NCBI RefSeq assembly: GCF_000524195.1
Contig: NW_020170389.1
Span: 1,787,016-1,851,015 of the forward strand
Source of the DNA: Echinococcus granulosus
Taxonomy: Eukaryota > Platyhelminthes > Cestoda > Cyclophyllidea > Taeniidae
DNA: 64,000 nt
Direction: 5' to 3'
A model generated the notes under the pieces. The model had not been told where the DNA came from, searched no databases, and saw only the letters and a list, made by a program, of their open reading frames with translations. Below are positions 1-13,900 of this stretch, piece by piece (the stretch's first letter is position 1; each line of letters opens with the position of its first letter). The position numbers and the translations under genes are program-made.

Positions 1-3000
1 AATTCGTGCAGTTAATCGTGACGCTCCATTAACATTTGCGCTAAAAACGCACCACGCCCGTAATTTATGGTTTTAAAACTGTAGAAGAGAGCAACCTTCC
101 ACACTTCTGAAAAGGGCGATTTCTAATGCAAAAAAATGTTTCTAGAATGATTTGCTCTTTCCCCAATAAATGCACTAATCAATTCTAATGTTGTTCACCT
201 GAATATATGTTGTTCATGCTTTTAATTAGGACATTAAGACCAGATTGACCGAACTAGCTGGAGGGGCTAAATCACAAAGGTTGACTATGAACAGCCGTAC
301 ATTGGGTTGTTCATTGACATGATTAATTAATTAGGACAAAGTGTGGCCACATCCTGTATTTATCTAGGTTATTGCCAACTAGTGTTTATTAGTGGTATTG
401 GCCTGGTACTTTTAGGAAAGAGAAATGCATTTTTTGAGTGGATCTTCATCAACCATGGTAGATAATCTAGAGTCTGATCTAAAATCCTTCTTTCGATATA
501 TCTGTAATGCATATACCGTCAACTCTTATTATCATTGGCTTAAAATGATGGCACAGAATGTGCGCAAAAATCTTAATTAATCTAATCTAAATAAAAAGCA
601 GGGAAATACCGTTTGGATGATAAAGTTATTAAACTTGGGAAAATGCTTCCGTACAAACATGATAAAACTAGCTGACTTTTTTGGTATGGTTATTCATTTC
701 TAAATGAACTTTAGAAAATAGACAGAAAGAATAGGTGAAGAAAGGAGGCAAGAGTACTCACTAACGAAGGGAAAGGAAAAGTTTTTGTAGAAATGATAAG
801 ATCCACTGGTGTCTTTTGTTGAGATGACTGCAGCTAATTTAGGATGTATGTAGGCAGTTGCAAGCACTTGGTAGCGCATAGAATACTTTTGGAATGATCT
901 CACCTCTGTTTAAGTTAAGAGATAATCGAAATATGTATACAAAAAATTGTGGCTGTTCTCATTTTCATCAGTAGGAGATGGTCTGATTAAGCAAATAAAT
1001 TCACAACTTTTAACGCATTATTCGGAACCGAGATGGGTATTTTCATCATTTTTTTTGAAAATATATCCCATTTCAAGTTCATGTTCAAAGCGTTTAGAGA
1101 CTGTCACACCACCTCAGGTCCATGTTCGGCCTGATGAACATGCATTAAACTCACTGAATGGAGGCGAGATGATAGACAAATCCATTTGATCCATAGGACA
1201 AAAAAGAATGTCGACATTTGTGTACTTTCTGAATATTTATATTTGGAAGATTCAAACAATCCGATCGGGAAATACATTTGATTGAAATTGAGTAATGGCC
1301 AAAATAAATAGATCTGACTATCACGATTCACCATTGCCCAGATGGAACGGAAAATTGGCATGGATTTAAAGGTAATAAATTTTAAAAACTTATAAAATAG
1401 GAACTTGAAATTTGTGGATAATTCACTGCAAACTTGACCCACTTTTTTGCTAGTATTAAGAATACCGTCGCGCACATACAACTCTCTTGACCATGACATT
1501 CGTAAAACCTAATTGTAGGAATACCACATAAAAAGTCACTTATTCATGAGAGCCAAAGTTCCTGCTGTTGTCATCTAAATATCTTAAGAACATTCGGTAT
1601 TCATGAGGTAATAATCGTCTGCAAAAGCAATTGGGATATACAGGGCATTTTCAAATTATCAATACCCTTATTCTTGCGAGTTCAATTTCGATGAGCGAAT
1701 AAGGAAACAAGTTTAAGGGGCGAAAAACTTTGCCGATTATACAAATAAATGATTAATACAGCAAATTAAAATGAAGGAAGTTAAATGGACAGGATAAAGG
1801 AACGTGCCAATGATTTATGGAATATTTATGTGTGAATGAAGTAAAGGCTTAACACAGACTGGAGATAAATTTGTTGGTGCAAGTTTAAAGATGGGGTTGA
1901 ATGGTTCATGACATAGTTAATTTGGGCATCAGTTTTCCTATGTATTATAGACAAAAAAAGGCGAACAATGCGTAGAAAGTTTATTGTCGAATAAATCTAT
2001 TAGGTGTAGTTACATAGAGATATTTAGCAAATGAAATAAGATCGGACTAAAGAGTAGTTACACAGTCCTGTTAGGCAAATAAAGAAAAGAAAAGTTAAAA
2101 ACCATGTATGAATTAAGCAAGTAATACCTTAGTATTTGTTACAGTAATAAATATGAAAATAACATTGCCAAAAAACGTAGCCTGAAATTAACATATGCAT
2201 CTATAAACCAAAATATGTAGGCAGAAACCACAAGTGCTGCAAAGTGAGTGGCCTATTTTTTCAGTTTTCCCCTCGTAACACAAGCAATTCGCACGAGCAA
2301 ATTTCACAAAGTATGTCCATTATCACCCAACAGCTTTATAACAAATCAAAGTTGTAACAAAAAATTTGATTTTAATATAAGAGGCTTTCAATTCAAATTT
2401 TTAATTTGATCATGCGCACTTTTGTTTTAATTACCTAATTCGTATCACCAGTCAATGTTGCCCGTTTCTTAAGGTGGCTCATAATCGGGTTTCATCGATG
2501 TTGTGTGCATTTTTGACGCCTGGATTCCGTATTCTTTTCTTTGCGGTGAGTCTTAACAGCCTTTTTCAAATATTTACACGTTAAAAGAGTTGTTTGGTGG
2601 GAGAATAAGTGGTGCTGGACGAGGTTTTAAGCAATTATTTTCGATGGAGACACTCGGCTGACTGGTCATATTTAGTTACAAAGGTTAATTTTGAAGTTTT
2701 TTTGTCTATTTAACGGTTGTAGCTCTAATGATTTAGGAATGTACGACACAAAGTGCTGCTTAATTATCCTGTCTAATACTAGTGCTCACGAAAATATATT
2801 GTCCGTATTCTTGATGGTTTATAAATAACTGAGTTGCCTCTTAGTTATAAATTTTACATTAGGAACCGATTTTTGTAAATTTAGATCCACAATTTGCAAA
2901 TCTCAACGAGAACGCGCCCCGGTTTTTTCCAATTGACATTTGTTGTGTTTCCTAGAGTCGATTATAGTCCGTTTTTAAAGCATAAACATATTTAGAGTTT

Positions 3001-6000
3001 ATCATGATTACTATACATTGTACCTTAGTTGTAGCCTATTGCCCTTTTAGCTTGCTCTCAATATTAATCATTGTTTGGCTATTCCTCGACGGAATGGAGA
3101 AGGCTCATACGATATTGCTATTTTGGAACAGGGTACGTATTTCCCCTGAAATTACATTTTCCGTAATACCCACTAACCTTTTTCATCTTTAAAAATCTCT
3201 TCGGTTTATTATCTGTCTTCACATATTTGAAGTATTTTAGAAGTGAGAAGTGATTTGCAATTTCACTCACCGGACTTTTTAGGCTATCCGCTGATGTCAA
3301 TAAACATCGATGAAGTAGTTTTCTGTTTACGTATATAAAATACGAAACGGATAATTGTTTTTTTTTCAAATTATTTCTCCAGCCATTTTTTTAAGTACTG
3401 AGAGAACATTCTCATCTGCCTATCATTTTTACCAAGTACTATAAATCTTTTTACTCTTCATGCTACTAGGTCCGTTTTTAAGTCAGGGCTGTAAATAATC
3501 AGAATTTTTAATCAAATGACTGGTATTTGCAACGGATTTGACAGTTGTGGTTGCAAGAAGAAGAAGAATGAGTTTGTTAGTACGCATTGTATGTAAAAAG
3601 TTTTGCAGCGCAAAACGCGGATGTTGGGTGCCCACAGATTATTATTCTTGCGCTTAGTCGCATAAGATTATTCTCTTGAATAACTTTGCCGTAGCAGGTT
3701 ATCAAAAAGTTAAAAATGAATTCAATGCAAATATCTCTTGTCCACGGTTTTGATTACTAGGTAACTAAACACCTCAAGTGACAATATTTCCAAAAAAATA
3801 ATAATGTCTTCCCTTTTTAAGTTTATTTAGAGTGGCAACAGTTTGTTTGGTTAGAATTCTAAGCAAGACATCAATTATGAACATCTGATTTAATAGGAGC
3901 TATCTAGACTGCACGGATAGAGATTTGGCTCGATTTCAAATGTCGTTCGTTATCATGATATCCCTTCATCTGCATCATATCTCAACTGTTCCTACATACA
4001 TCATCCGCTTTTGCTTCATATTTTAGTCATTTAATGGACTAAAACCTTATTTTTGGTTTCAATAGACCTCTTTATGTGATAGAGCGTGATTAAAGTCAAA
4101 CTTGCATCTGTCCACCAGGAACAAGATTTTATGCTGCATGTGTCTACGTGGAAAAATTGGTGTTTGCTAGCTGCCTCCTTGCCTCGTAGCGTCGTTGACT
4201 CACCATCCTACACTTTAATATCAGATGTGAAGAACTGCCTGTTTATCTAAACTGGAGGCAGTTTTATTCCCAAATAAGTCCTGTAGAAAGTCACAGTAAA
4301 TTTTACAGAAAAATTCTGTATAGAAACCAAGTTTTATGACTTTTGTACATAGAGCGCACTACACTTTTTTTGACTTAAATAAATACATGGAGCAAAGCAC
4401 ATACACCATGCAATTTAAAGTACATTGCGTATTCCTGACCTAAAATGTCTATTTGATCTTCTCACAACTGTAACAAAAGCAACCATGCCATCACTACATG
4501 AATATCAGAATAATTGTGGATACTGCTGAGACTGTATAAGTTTCCTGCAAGACAATAAACACTTCCTTTGCCTACCAATGAAGTTCGCAGTGACTTGTTG
4601 CCTAAAAACTCCACCTTGTAAAAGATTTTTTGGATTTTCTATTTTTGCTTGAACAGCTTTAACGGAAATCCACAAAACCTTCCAAAACCTTTACATTGGT
4701 TTACTAACAAAAGTTAGTGCTAATCACATTTTTACTTAAGAAGAATTTTTACGCAAACGATGATTGATTAGCGACATTAAAGTGCAAATTTTCACAATAA
4801 TAGTTATGTTTAAAAATTGCTTTTAATTGTGTTTATTATATGCCAGTTTTTACAAATCTTATTCCTAAATATATGGCTTTTTAAACATTCATTATTGAGT
4901 TAAATGCCCATAACTAACCAACTCAAGATTCCTCGTTTTTGGAAGTTAGATTTGTAAATCCAAAAACAAATTGGATTGAGTATAGAGTCCAGCTGAAGCC
5001 CAAAAATTCCAGTATTTGAGCCAATTTTTAGTCGTCAGCTCCTCTAGTCGCATTATTTGTCACTGATTTCGAGCAAACGCCTCCACAATGGTTTCATTTA
5101 AATAGGAAGGAAAGATTTGTAACAACTAGTTGACACCAAGTTCATCATTCAAATGCCCTTATACCTTATATTTGCACAAAGCGGACATTTTACCTACTAA
5201 AACGCAATCTCTTTCTATTGTATATAGTTTTCTACTACCTTTTACCTGAAATCTCATTCTTGTTAGTCTTGAACTGACTTAGGATAAATAATTATGGAAA
5301 TGTCAAGTTGGGATTTCAATGTGCTTAAAAATAACTTTGCCTCATAAAGTTATATTCCTTGTTGTCGAGTGATAGTCTTAGCAACATTGCTGGTGAAGAC
5401 ACCACAAGTTATTAGAAAATTAGCGGACCAATACAGAAAACGAATTTGTAGTCAATTTCACTGCCGAATGGGCGGCCCGAAAAGCTGATACTTTAGTTCT
5501 TTCTCACAATTTTCACTACATGTGAATAGAATGCATATTAGGATTATTATATGGTTTTCAAAAAACTCTACGGATGTGGAAATTATGCACCTAGGCCATG
5601 TGGTATGGTAGATGATACTTAAGGCCGCCGTCATAAAACGGCAATTATGTACAGTGATACCCCGTGCACTCATGCTTCATGTTTCGATAAATTTCCATTA
5701 GGACCTAATTTTTTGTCACGATATTTTTGCAGATCTGTGAAACTGTCATGTTAAATATCTACATCCTCTACACTCAGCACCCGTTTTTATATTATTTAGT
5801 TGTGCCTCCGTTATATGACTTTTGTGATATATGAAGTCTACCTGGTTCTGCTTACTGACAATGACAGGGTAATCTCAGCCGTTAAGTTTGGAATTCGGTT
5901 TATTCGACAACCATGGGATTAGTAAACTGTAGGTTAACATTGGTATACCGTACTGTTAATTTACCAGCATAGTAAATAGCCATTGAGCGGTACTGTACTC

Positions 6001-7834
6001 CATTTTCACGTCAACTTCCAATCTTTTAAAGGGCAATGAGCCAACTTTCATTTGGACTTAAAGCACTTTAGGAGTATGACTTGAGTCATGTTAAAGGAAT
6101 AAAGTCTAGAACTAAACATCTATTACCGCTTTTAGTGACCCGTATCAAACATTCGCTATTCCACTAGATTCACAGCGGGCTCCCAAGCCTAACCTCACAA
6201 ATGTTCGAGGCATCACTGTAAATGAACAGTTAAGTGTCTGTCTGGCTCTTGTCAGCAAATTTTGCTACAATTTATTGTTAAGGTACCCAGTAGAGAGAGC
6301 TTGAAGCGGTTTTGAACAATTTTTCATTAAAAGAACTGCAATGACACTTGAAATGATTTTTTGAGGTGCACGTTTATTTGATATGCTTGCCTTTTGCACT
6401 CCACAAACAAAAGGACAGAAATCACCTTTATGCGGAACCTTTCATGCTTTATCGATTTATTTTTTGCAAAAACCGTGAAAAAAGTTTTTTACGCACTTTA
6501 AAGAATTTCAGGTAAGTTATACTTCTAAAAACTTAGGCAGTGGGGATTTTTAATTGCATAAAAGACGCTTTTATCCTAGAGGTACTTAAAATGTGCCGTC
6601 AATCATTTCACTATTCTCTCTAATCTGTAATATCTTCCCAACTTTAGATCATGATTTTCGGCCTTAGTTTTAATCGTACAATTTTCACTATTTTTCACTT
6701 GCTAGTTTTGTAGCACAAACCATTTCCTTTTTTTAATTGCAACTCATAGAATATTAAAACACTTCCTCTTGTTTTAAGCTAACAAAGTGGCAAAAGTAAT
6801 TAAAGATGCAAACTTTTAGTGTACATTGATGAAATATTCCAAATTTGGTACTCGGAGGACTGCCAAAAACGTTCATTTCGAACAAAAACGCAACTCTTAA
6901 TTGGTTCCATGTGTTCATTTTCTTCGCTAATTATGATCCTTTTCTGTCCTTCGTTGATTATAAATGCTACCCGATGGCATTTTAACTACATCGCAACACC
7001 TCATCAAATTTGTGAAAACCAGTATTTGTAGCGGAGCCATATTCAAAGTTTTTGGACAACAAGTGCAGTCAGCTGGCAGCCTTCTGTGCCCAAGTAAAAG
7101 AATGCAAGGACTTTTATTTGTATGATACACCTGGATTTATCATTTTGCGTTGCGATGGGCTGTAGCCTATAGGGGCCTATATAATACATACAATTTTGTA
7201 TAAGTGCTATAGAGCATAGACGCAGTGCCCAAATATGGTGATACGGTGCTCATTTTATCGTTATATTGTTTGTTTTATGTGCGACTCCCATATCAAAAGA
7301 TGTTAAATAAATCTGATGTGATATGAGTCCGTTTGCTTTGCAAATAATGTATAACTTGGTCTCAAGAATGTGAGGTCTCCCTCTGTGGTTTTTTGGATAG
7401 TATCACTCCCTGCAAAGTGAGTTACACTAGCGAGGGGCCGATTCTTCCTCCCTTTATTTGATCACGGGCGAAATTGAGTAAACATTCGGGAAATCCACCT
7501 TGCATCTACCCAGTCAGAGAAAACACACCCAAAAAATATAGTTTTGGCATTAAAATGCATTTCAAATAATTTCATGTTAAAGCCTCAATGCACAATTATG
7601 ACAACAGGCGATACCTGCAAATTGGTAGCACCGTTGTTTACGAAACTTCAACACCACGCTTGAAATTTCGTCCTCTAATGCATTGTGAGAGGGAAGCCTT
7701 TTCGGCACAAATAAAAACGTTCGTTAAAAAAATAGGTCCAGTATAAGTGCTGGGACATTTACTGGAGGACGTGCATTTGCTAATTCAGATGGGATTTGGT
7801 GTATTGTCTGAATGGCGAGACTGTCCATAAAAGA
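1..7834. other. single-copy AT-rich flank, no supported gene
   Basis: This stretch lies outside the duplicated unit. Every open frame is short and interrupted, and none has a recognisable domain. A few GC-richer patches have plausible splice signals, notably around 7032-7093. If the syndecan gene extends 5' of the duplicated unit, its signal peptide and glycosaminoglycan-attachment exons could lie here or further left, but I could not identify them. No RNA gene, long tandem array or mobile element was recognised. Confidence 0.6.
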
Positions 7835-7934
7835 NNNNNNNNNNNNNNNNNNNNNNNNNNNNNNNNNNNNNNNNNNNNNNNNNNNNNNNNNNNNNNNNNN
7901 NNNNNNNNNNNNNNNNNNNNNNNNNNNNNNNNNN
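7835..7934. other. assembly gap of 100 N
   Basis: Exactly 100 N, the conventional placeholder for a gap of unknown size. It sits 130 bp before the left edge of the tandem duplication, so assembly was difficult here. Real sequence, including upstream syndecan exons, may be missing. Confidence 0.99.
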
Positions 7935-10652
7935 ATCCAACGTTATCAATATTCATATGGTTTATACGAAATGTGATATGCTGCACGTTAATAAATAACA
8001 GATTGAAGACAATAAACATGTACCCGATAATGAACCGAAACGTGCTTAGCAGTGCTACTTGATAAACAGCTTTATCTGGTTCCATAAAAAGTAAAATGAT
8101 ATTGCTAACCGAAAGTAATGCTCTGTAAATGCAAAAAATAGCTTTTCGTCGTTTGTTACGTTAAAGCCTGGTGCTATCATTGAGTTTTTTCCGTGGATTA
8201 CAAGACTTCTCTATAACTTTTTTGCCCACGATTTGTGCATTTGAAACTAATTTGAATGTTGAGTAAAGAAAAATCCAGGTATTCATTTGTAGAGGTAGTT
8301 GCTCTTTAAGCTTGCAAACAGCAGTTTTTTCCTAAATCTGCAGCATAATAAGATAGAATGGACCATAAGCGGAACACAAATGAAGTGTGCAGCATAATGC
8401 AAATACGACTATTTTTTTCAGATCACAATCCATTAAGAAATAGCAATATACTGTATCACCGTCTAGTCTAAGTAATACAATCACTAATTTATGTTAACGT
8501 TTCAAATTTAATACAAGTCATTACTTTCCTGTTTATTTACAAGTTAAAATTTTGAAGAACCTCATTATTTTGCGCGTCAAAGCTCAAAATGGGGTATTAA
8601 TGGTGCGGACGATTTAAAAATGGAAAAATCCATCAGGATTTGACATTTTAAGCAATTTTATTTGTATCATTGCGTGCCCTTACACTTTAATAAGAAACTT
8701 AAAAGACGATGATGTCGAGTGAAATGGCAATTTTCGTACCTGGTAATATGAGGCGGATTGTGTCCTGCTAGCCGATTGACTTCATTGATTGGGAGGACTG
8801 CAGAAGTTCATTTAAAGATTACACTGAGGACGAGTGTCAATCTGTCAAACGCTGTACACTATAGGCTGGAGATACTCTGGAAATGCTAAATGATTCACAT
8901 ATGAAAGTGAAATTCTCCCTCGTCTGGTTTTCTAAGGAGGATTAAAATGTTTAACTAGACTTAACAGTTACAACCACTTCTTCGAAAAATGGAAAGAGAC
9001 TCTTGTGACTAGTTCATAAAGACACTAGTTAATAGAGATAAGTGGAAAAAAACAAAATTAGACTACAATGCAAATTTGTTTTATCTCTTTTTTGGCATTA
9101 TCTGTTGGTTTACTGGTTCTCAATGACTTAGAAACAAGTCTGTGCCAATTGCAAATATGTGTCATACCAAATACGTACATTGCAAATCAATTAATTTGAT
9201 CTGAAAATTAGCAAAACAATCATAATCTTTCTCGTAAGAATATGGGGTTTTTGCACATAGTTATACACTTCTCTCTTATCTAGAGCAGAGTTGTATTATA
9301 AAAAATGAACTTGTGGTATGAAATGTTTCGTTGAGGTTTCAGTAAAGCGATGCTTCTTTGAAATAGGTGCGCAACTATACAGATCCCACAGCCCATGATG
9401 CATTCCAAGGAGTAAAAAGTGCTCTACTTTATCAGTACTGCTCACAATAGTCAAGAAAATATAAGTGTGGTGCACTATTTTTTAGCCTTCACAATCAGAA
9501 AGTTAATGCAAATTGCAAATGCCGTTCTTTTTTATTACAAGCTGGTTGCTATGGCCACAAATCACTCTTCTCAACACATCTGAATAAAGATTGCTTAATT
9601 CTACTTTAAAAAATTTCGAAGAGGAAAGCTTTAAACAAAGATAAAACGCAACAACATCCCCTCATGAGCAAAAGCTGATTAAATATAGATAGAATAACTC
9701 ACTTTCTCTCCATTTGTTCCTCATCATTAGCATAAAAGTGAATAGACTATTCCTTGTACATTATTTGTTATCTCTGTCCGAAATAAAGTCAAATCGCCCT
9801 TTCGTTGTGCTTTGCATGGCAATTACAATGCTGACAAGACGAAACGAAAATGATGCAGATTGTCTCATTGTTTAAGACAAAGGAATAGTACAAAACATTG
9901 ATAGCGTTCACAACGTCAGGACTTTTCTGTAGCTGTTTTAATTTTGAAATGAGAGCCAATTTCGGTGCATACTCTTTTAATTTGACCATTAGTGTTGTGG
10001 GTATAGTTCAAACTGAAACATTCTGAATTGGTGTGCGTAAGAGATTCTTCTAAAAATTTTGCGAGACTTACTAAAATAAATGAATTCTATGGTCAATAAG
10101 TACTACCAACGGTATGCGTTGAATTATTAGTTAAACTATACGATACCACCTGTAACAATACGATTAAAAGGGGAATATTTTTTTAATCTGGACCAAATTA
10201 CTAAGACGTTTTGATTATTGGCATGTATTTAGTTTCGTGGATTTTGTCCAAATTCTTGACTCACCTATATGATTTCAAGAATTTTCACTATTGCTTGAGT
10301 TGATTTTAACTGCAGACCTCATAAAAAGGCATAAAATCCCATTCAACTATAAACTTTATGATCAAAATTCGATACCTTTATGTGCTGGACCGTTTTGGTT
10401 TCGAATTAATAAAATCGTATTTCATCACAAAACATGTAAATAAACTCCCTAATTCAAGGTAGATAGACTACCTCGGAATTGGTTGTGTTTACGAATGATT
10501 ACCGTCTTCTCTAATAAAAAGTAGTAACGCATAGCCCTCATTTGATCAGACAGTACGTCAGTAGGTAAAGAAATACGTCTTTTATGTTTGATTTGCATGC
10601 CATTCACCTATCTATGGTTTTGGAATATCTGTATTACGAGTCATTGCTTCAG
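7935..10652. other. upstream or intronic sequence before the TY-1 exon
   Basis: Mostly AT-rich with no supported gene. The duplication edge falls at 8065. One weak candidate exon (8804-8853, acidic and cysteine-containing) could splice in phase to the TY-1 exon. The 66-codon minus-strand open frame at 9789-9989 has no recognisable motif and intron-like composition. The stretch ends in a good acceptor, TTGCTTCAG, at 10652. Confidence 0.6.
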
Positions 10653-10958
10653 TCGGATGTGCCAAAGTGCGCCGTTTACTGGCTCTGAGGGTTCCCGTCT
10701 TCGATGGAAAAGAGGCGGTGATGGGACTTGACTTTTCCGCGGGTTCCCTCATTTCACATTCACCACCGCTGCCGCCGCTGTCCAAATCACGAATCGCCTT
10801 CTCCGCAGAGAGCTTGCCAGCATGCCGTTCTGACCGCCCTGATCTCTACATGGCGCGCCAGTGCAACGCCCTTGATTGCTTTTGCGTGAACGTCACCACC
10901 GGCGTCTTTCTGCCTGGCACGCGAGCCAGCAGTGAGGATCTTGTCGATTGCAGCACTG
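10653..10958 (+). CDS. syndecan exon A: thyroglobulin type-1 domain (5'-partial gene)
   Basis: The exon encodes one thyroglobulin type-1 module in the ectodomain of the syndecan-like membrane protein. It begins after the acceptor TTGCTTCAG and ends at the donor CTG|GTAGGA. It is 306 nt long with phase 1 at both ends. Six cysteines are visible: GC-AKVRR at the start, LPAC, RQC, LDC, CFCV and LVDC. CFCV followed by NVTTG and PGTR matches the family core QC...CWCV...TG...GTR, with Phe replacing Trp. NVT is a potential N-glycosylation site. The loop between the first two cysteines is 54 residues long, longer than is typical, and contains PPLPPL. Many TY-1 modules bind or inhibit cysteine proteases, but nothing here shows that activity. 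There is no start codon in context, so at least one upstream exon is missing. GC content is clearly above that of the flanking introns. Confidence 0.88.
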
Positions 10959-13900
10959 GTAGGATGGATCCTTTCTTGTAAACTTACCACGTAATAGTGT
11001 TTGACCCCTACTGTTTAGGTGATTACAATGGGAAACTGTTTATCGGAAATCAAACTCATCTTGCCTTCCAGTTACTAGTATCTTTGCCTTATTGACCTGC
11101 TATGAATCCTGATTACAACACGATTTCAGCACTTTTAGGTTTGTATAATGATGTACGGTGGTGTAAAATATTATTAGTTTTATTTTTCTTTGAAACGTGA
11201 GATGTTCATACAGGGATTAAATATCATATTCTCTATAATTTATAGTTTTTCATCACTTGTAGGCGCCCTTCCTGAGCTGTGGCTGAGTATAAATTTTTAT
11301 GACTGGGGACGAATTCACTCAAGCGTTGAATATTCTTACTGATATTTTACGTGTTTTGTGAATTAAGTCATTTTAACAAATATAATTTACTGTTGGCAGA
11401 AACGCTTAAATTAAAATTGAAGTTAATGCAATGTTGGAGGCTTGTCTTCAGAATTAGTAACGAACCTTCTCTACCCATTCATGGCATCTTAAATTGGTAA
11501 CAAAAGAATAAATCATAGCCGAAAGTAGAACAGTGATAAGCAGCATTATAAATTAGATGGCTGAATTCCGCGCAAGGGAAGACAGTAGTCAAAACTACCG
11601 TTGGTGATGAGCTGAAAAATGTGATTTAAATCCGTTAATTATACATTATGAATATCAAACTAGCATTCAACTGTGTCCTTTCTAAGATTAATCTGAAGAA
11701 GCATATTGCGAATATAAGTGGACTTTACTTGTATATTGAATAGCTCTAATTTGTATTAATTCAGCTACATTTAGGATTAAGCTACGTTCAGCAGTGCGCA
11801 AGATCTATGCCGCGAGTGGTTCAAATTATGAATTGAAATTCCTGGAGTCTCAAAGAGTAGAAATTTTTTCTTAAAAGAATATTTTTAAGCGCTGTGGCAA
11901 CAGAATAATAGGGAGATTACATATGCTTACTTACCAGAAATGGTGAATCCCATATAGAGATTGGCAAAATAAAAGGGCGTGTCAAAAATACAACGTATTT
12001 TAAAATCTTACAATACTACACCCCAAGGATGTTTATTATAGAATGGTTTATAACTGGTAGTACCGGGAAAGTAGCATACTTCAGCTGATGTTTATTTAAA
12101 GAGCTGGAGCCCTCTGTAGTAGTAGATCGGTCAAATTGTTGCTGGACGATTCCCAGTTTATTCACTACGCCTCAACTTTGGGTTGAGCTTTATTTTGCGA
12201 CATTGCATTTCCGGAACCTTCAGCCATGAACTGGAGATTGTAGGCTGGATGGCGAAGACTGTTATATGGTAATATAGCAATCAAAGCCTAAAAGCTTGAA
12301 GAATCCAAATCCAAAAAACCTTTACAATAGGACCTAGTTGAAAGATCAACAAGTAAATATGCCAGTTTTGCTATGTACAAACTGAATTCTTAAAGTATTT
12401 TGGTTTTGCTCATATTTCCACGATGGCCGGAGACCAGTTATCTTTTTGAATAACAGTTTCAGCAGCTGTGATGTTTACTACCAGAATGGAAGGAAATATT
12501 CACAGCATGCTTAGTTGACTTCACAATTTATTGTTAACTCTCTTCTACTACGTCTTGTTTTCGTAACATTCTTTTTCACAAGAATTTTAGCCAAATTTAG
12601 TAAAATATTTAAAGTTGTCCATGCCTGAGACAGGGGAAAATAACTTTAATTTGACTAAAATTTTGAATATTTTATCTCAAGTACATATTGCAATTGACAG
12701 TGCTTCAAGTGGCAGTTCTTAAAACTTAGGAAGCTACTCATTCGTGCAATTTAAAGACGCTTACGTCCCCTTAAAATGTATAAATTTGCCCTTATTGTGT
12801 TTTACCACGCAAAAATTGTTTCCGTATTTTTATTATTATTATTTTTATTTTTCTGGCAAGTTTTAGTTAAATTTAAAGAACTGAGGTTTAGAACAGAGCG
12901 ACAAATTTTAGGATGTTTGAGCTATTACTTAATTTAATGCAGATAAGTGGAAATTCTGCCTTAAGGTGGAGCCCTTATCGGTGTCGCTGGGATGGCTTCA
13001 GAGAATATTTACTAGTCATTTTTGCGAACACTTACTTTATGTGTACATGGTGTACATAAAATAACAAGATACTTAAGCCTTAGGGTGCCATGCGATTCCT
13101 GTACTAGTCAACAACTTTGCTTTCATCGGCTGTCTCCTTCAGTATATTATCCATTGGATGAATGGTTTTTATCCTTGTCCCTTAACAGTTAATATCGCTG
13201 AGATTATTTAACGCGCTTTGACGCAAATCCCATCAACTATGTACTTAGCATTAAAACTTAATTCGTAATTTATCCATCCCCATTGAGTCATAATCAAATT
13301 TGAGCATCTGTTTGCCAAACCATTTTAAAGTACAAGCAACACTGCACTGAGAGGGGTAGAATCAGTTTTACTCACCGAACCTTGTTGATACTTCGGTCAA
13401 AAACATATACGAGGAAAACCCGAAGAAAAATTTTAGTAATGCATATGTTATCTCATGCAAATTTTATGCAGGTCAATCTATGCTTGTTGTTTGTTGTCAT
13501 TACAGATAGCACGAACAAATAATCCTTTGCTAATTTTTCTCCTTCCTTACTCGTTCCGGGATGTAACGCATTCTTTTGATTGTTAATCAAGCCACCACTG
13601 CGAATTTTCATTCTTTACTATGAATAAACTATGTAACACTAAAAATATTGCCAAAAAGAGTATCCACGAATTATTTCCCAAACGGCAGTCTTGACATTTG
13701 GTAAAGGTGATGAATTTAATGGCGAAATACAGATAATGACCTCTTCGCTCCCTCGTCAGTGACTTCGCTTTACTTTACTCCATCCAAAATCAAAGCAACT
13801 TTTTTTGCGCTCTCAACTGAGGTTTTTGATCTTTAGCTGGATTTTTTATTTTCAGAATTTAAAGAAAGTCTGCCTTTTAGTAACCTAAAAAGCGACTTAA

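Noticed and set aside
947..1189. 80-codon plus-strand open frame
   Set aside because: The overlapping minus-strand frame at 1104-1499 is equally open, there is no domain, composition is intron-like and no splice sites fit cleanly.
3004..3192. Hydrophobic N-terminal-like frame with a GTACGT donor at 3133
   Set aside because: It resembles a signal anchor, but the donor would be phase 0, there is no upstream promoter evidence, and AT-rich DNA readily gives hydrophobic frames.
6116..6286. 56-codon open stretch with acceptor CGCTTTTAG
   Set aside because: It looks somewhat protein-like, but entry and exit phases do not match the other exons and no motif is recognisable.
7368..7419. Cys-containing mini-exon ending at GTGAGT
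   Set aside because: Good donor, but a weak acceptor, only about 17 codons and phases that do not match the TY-1 exon.
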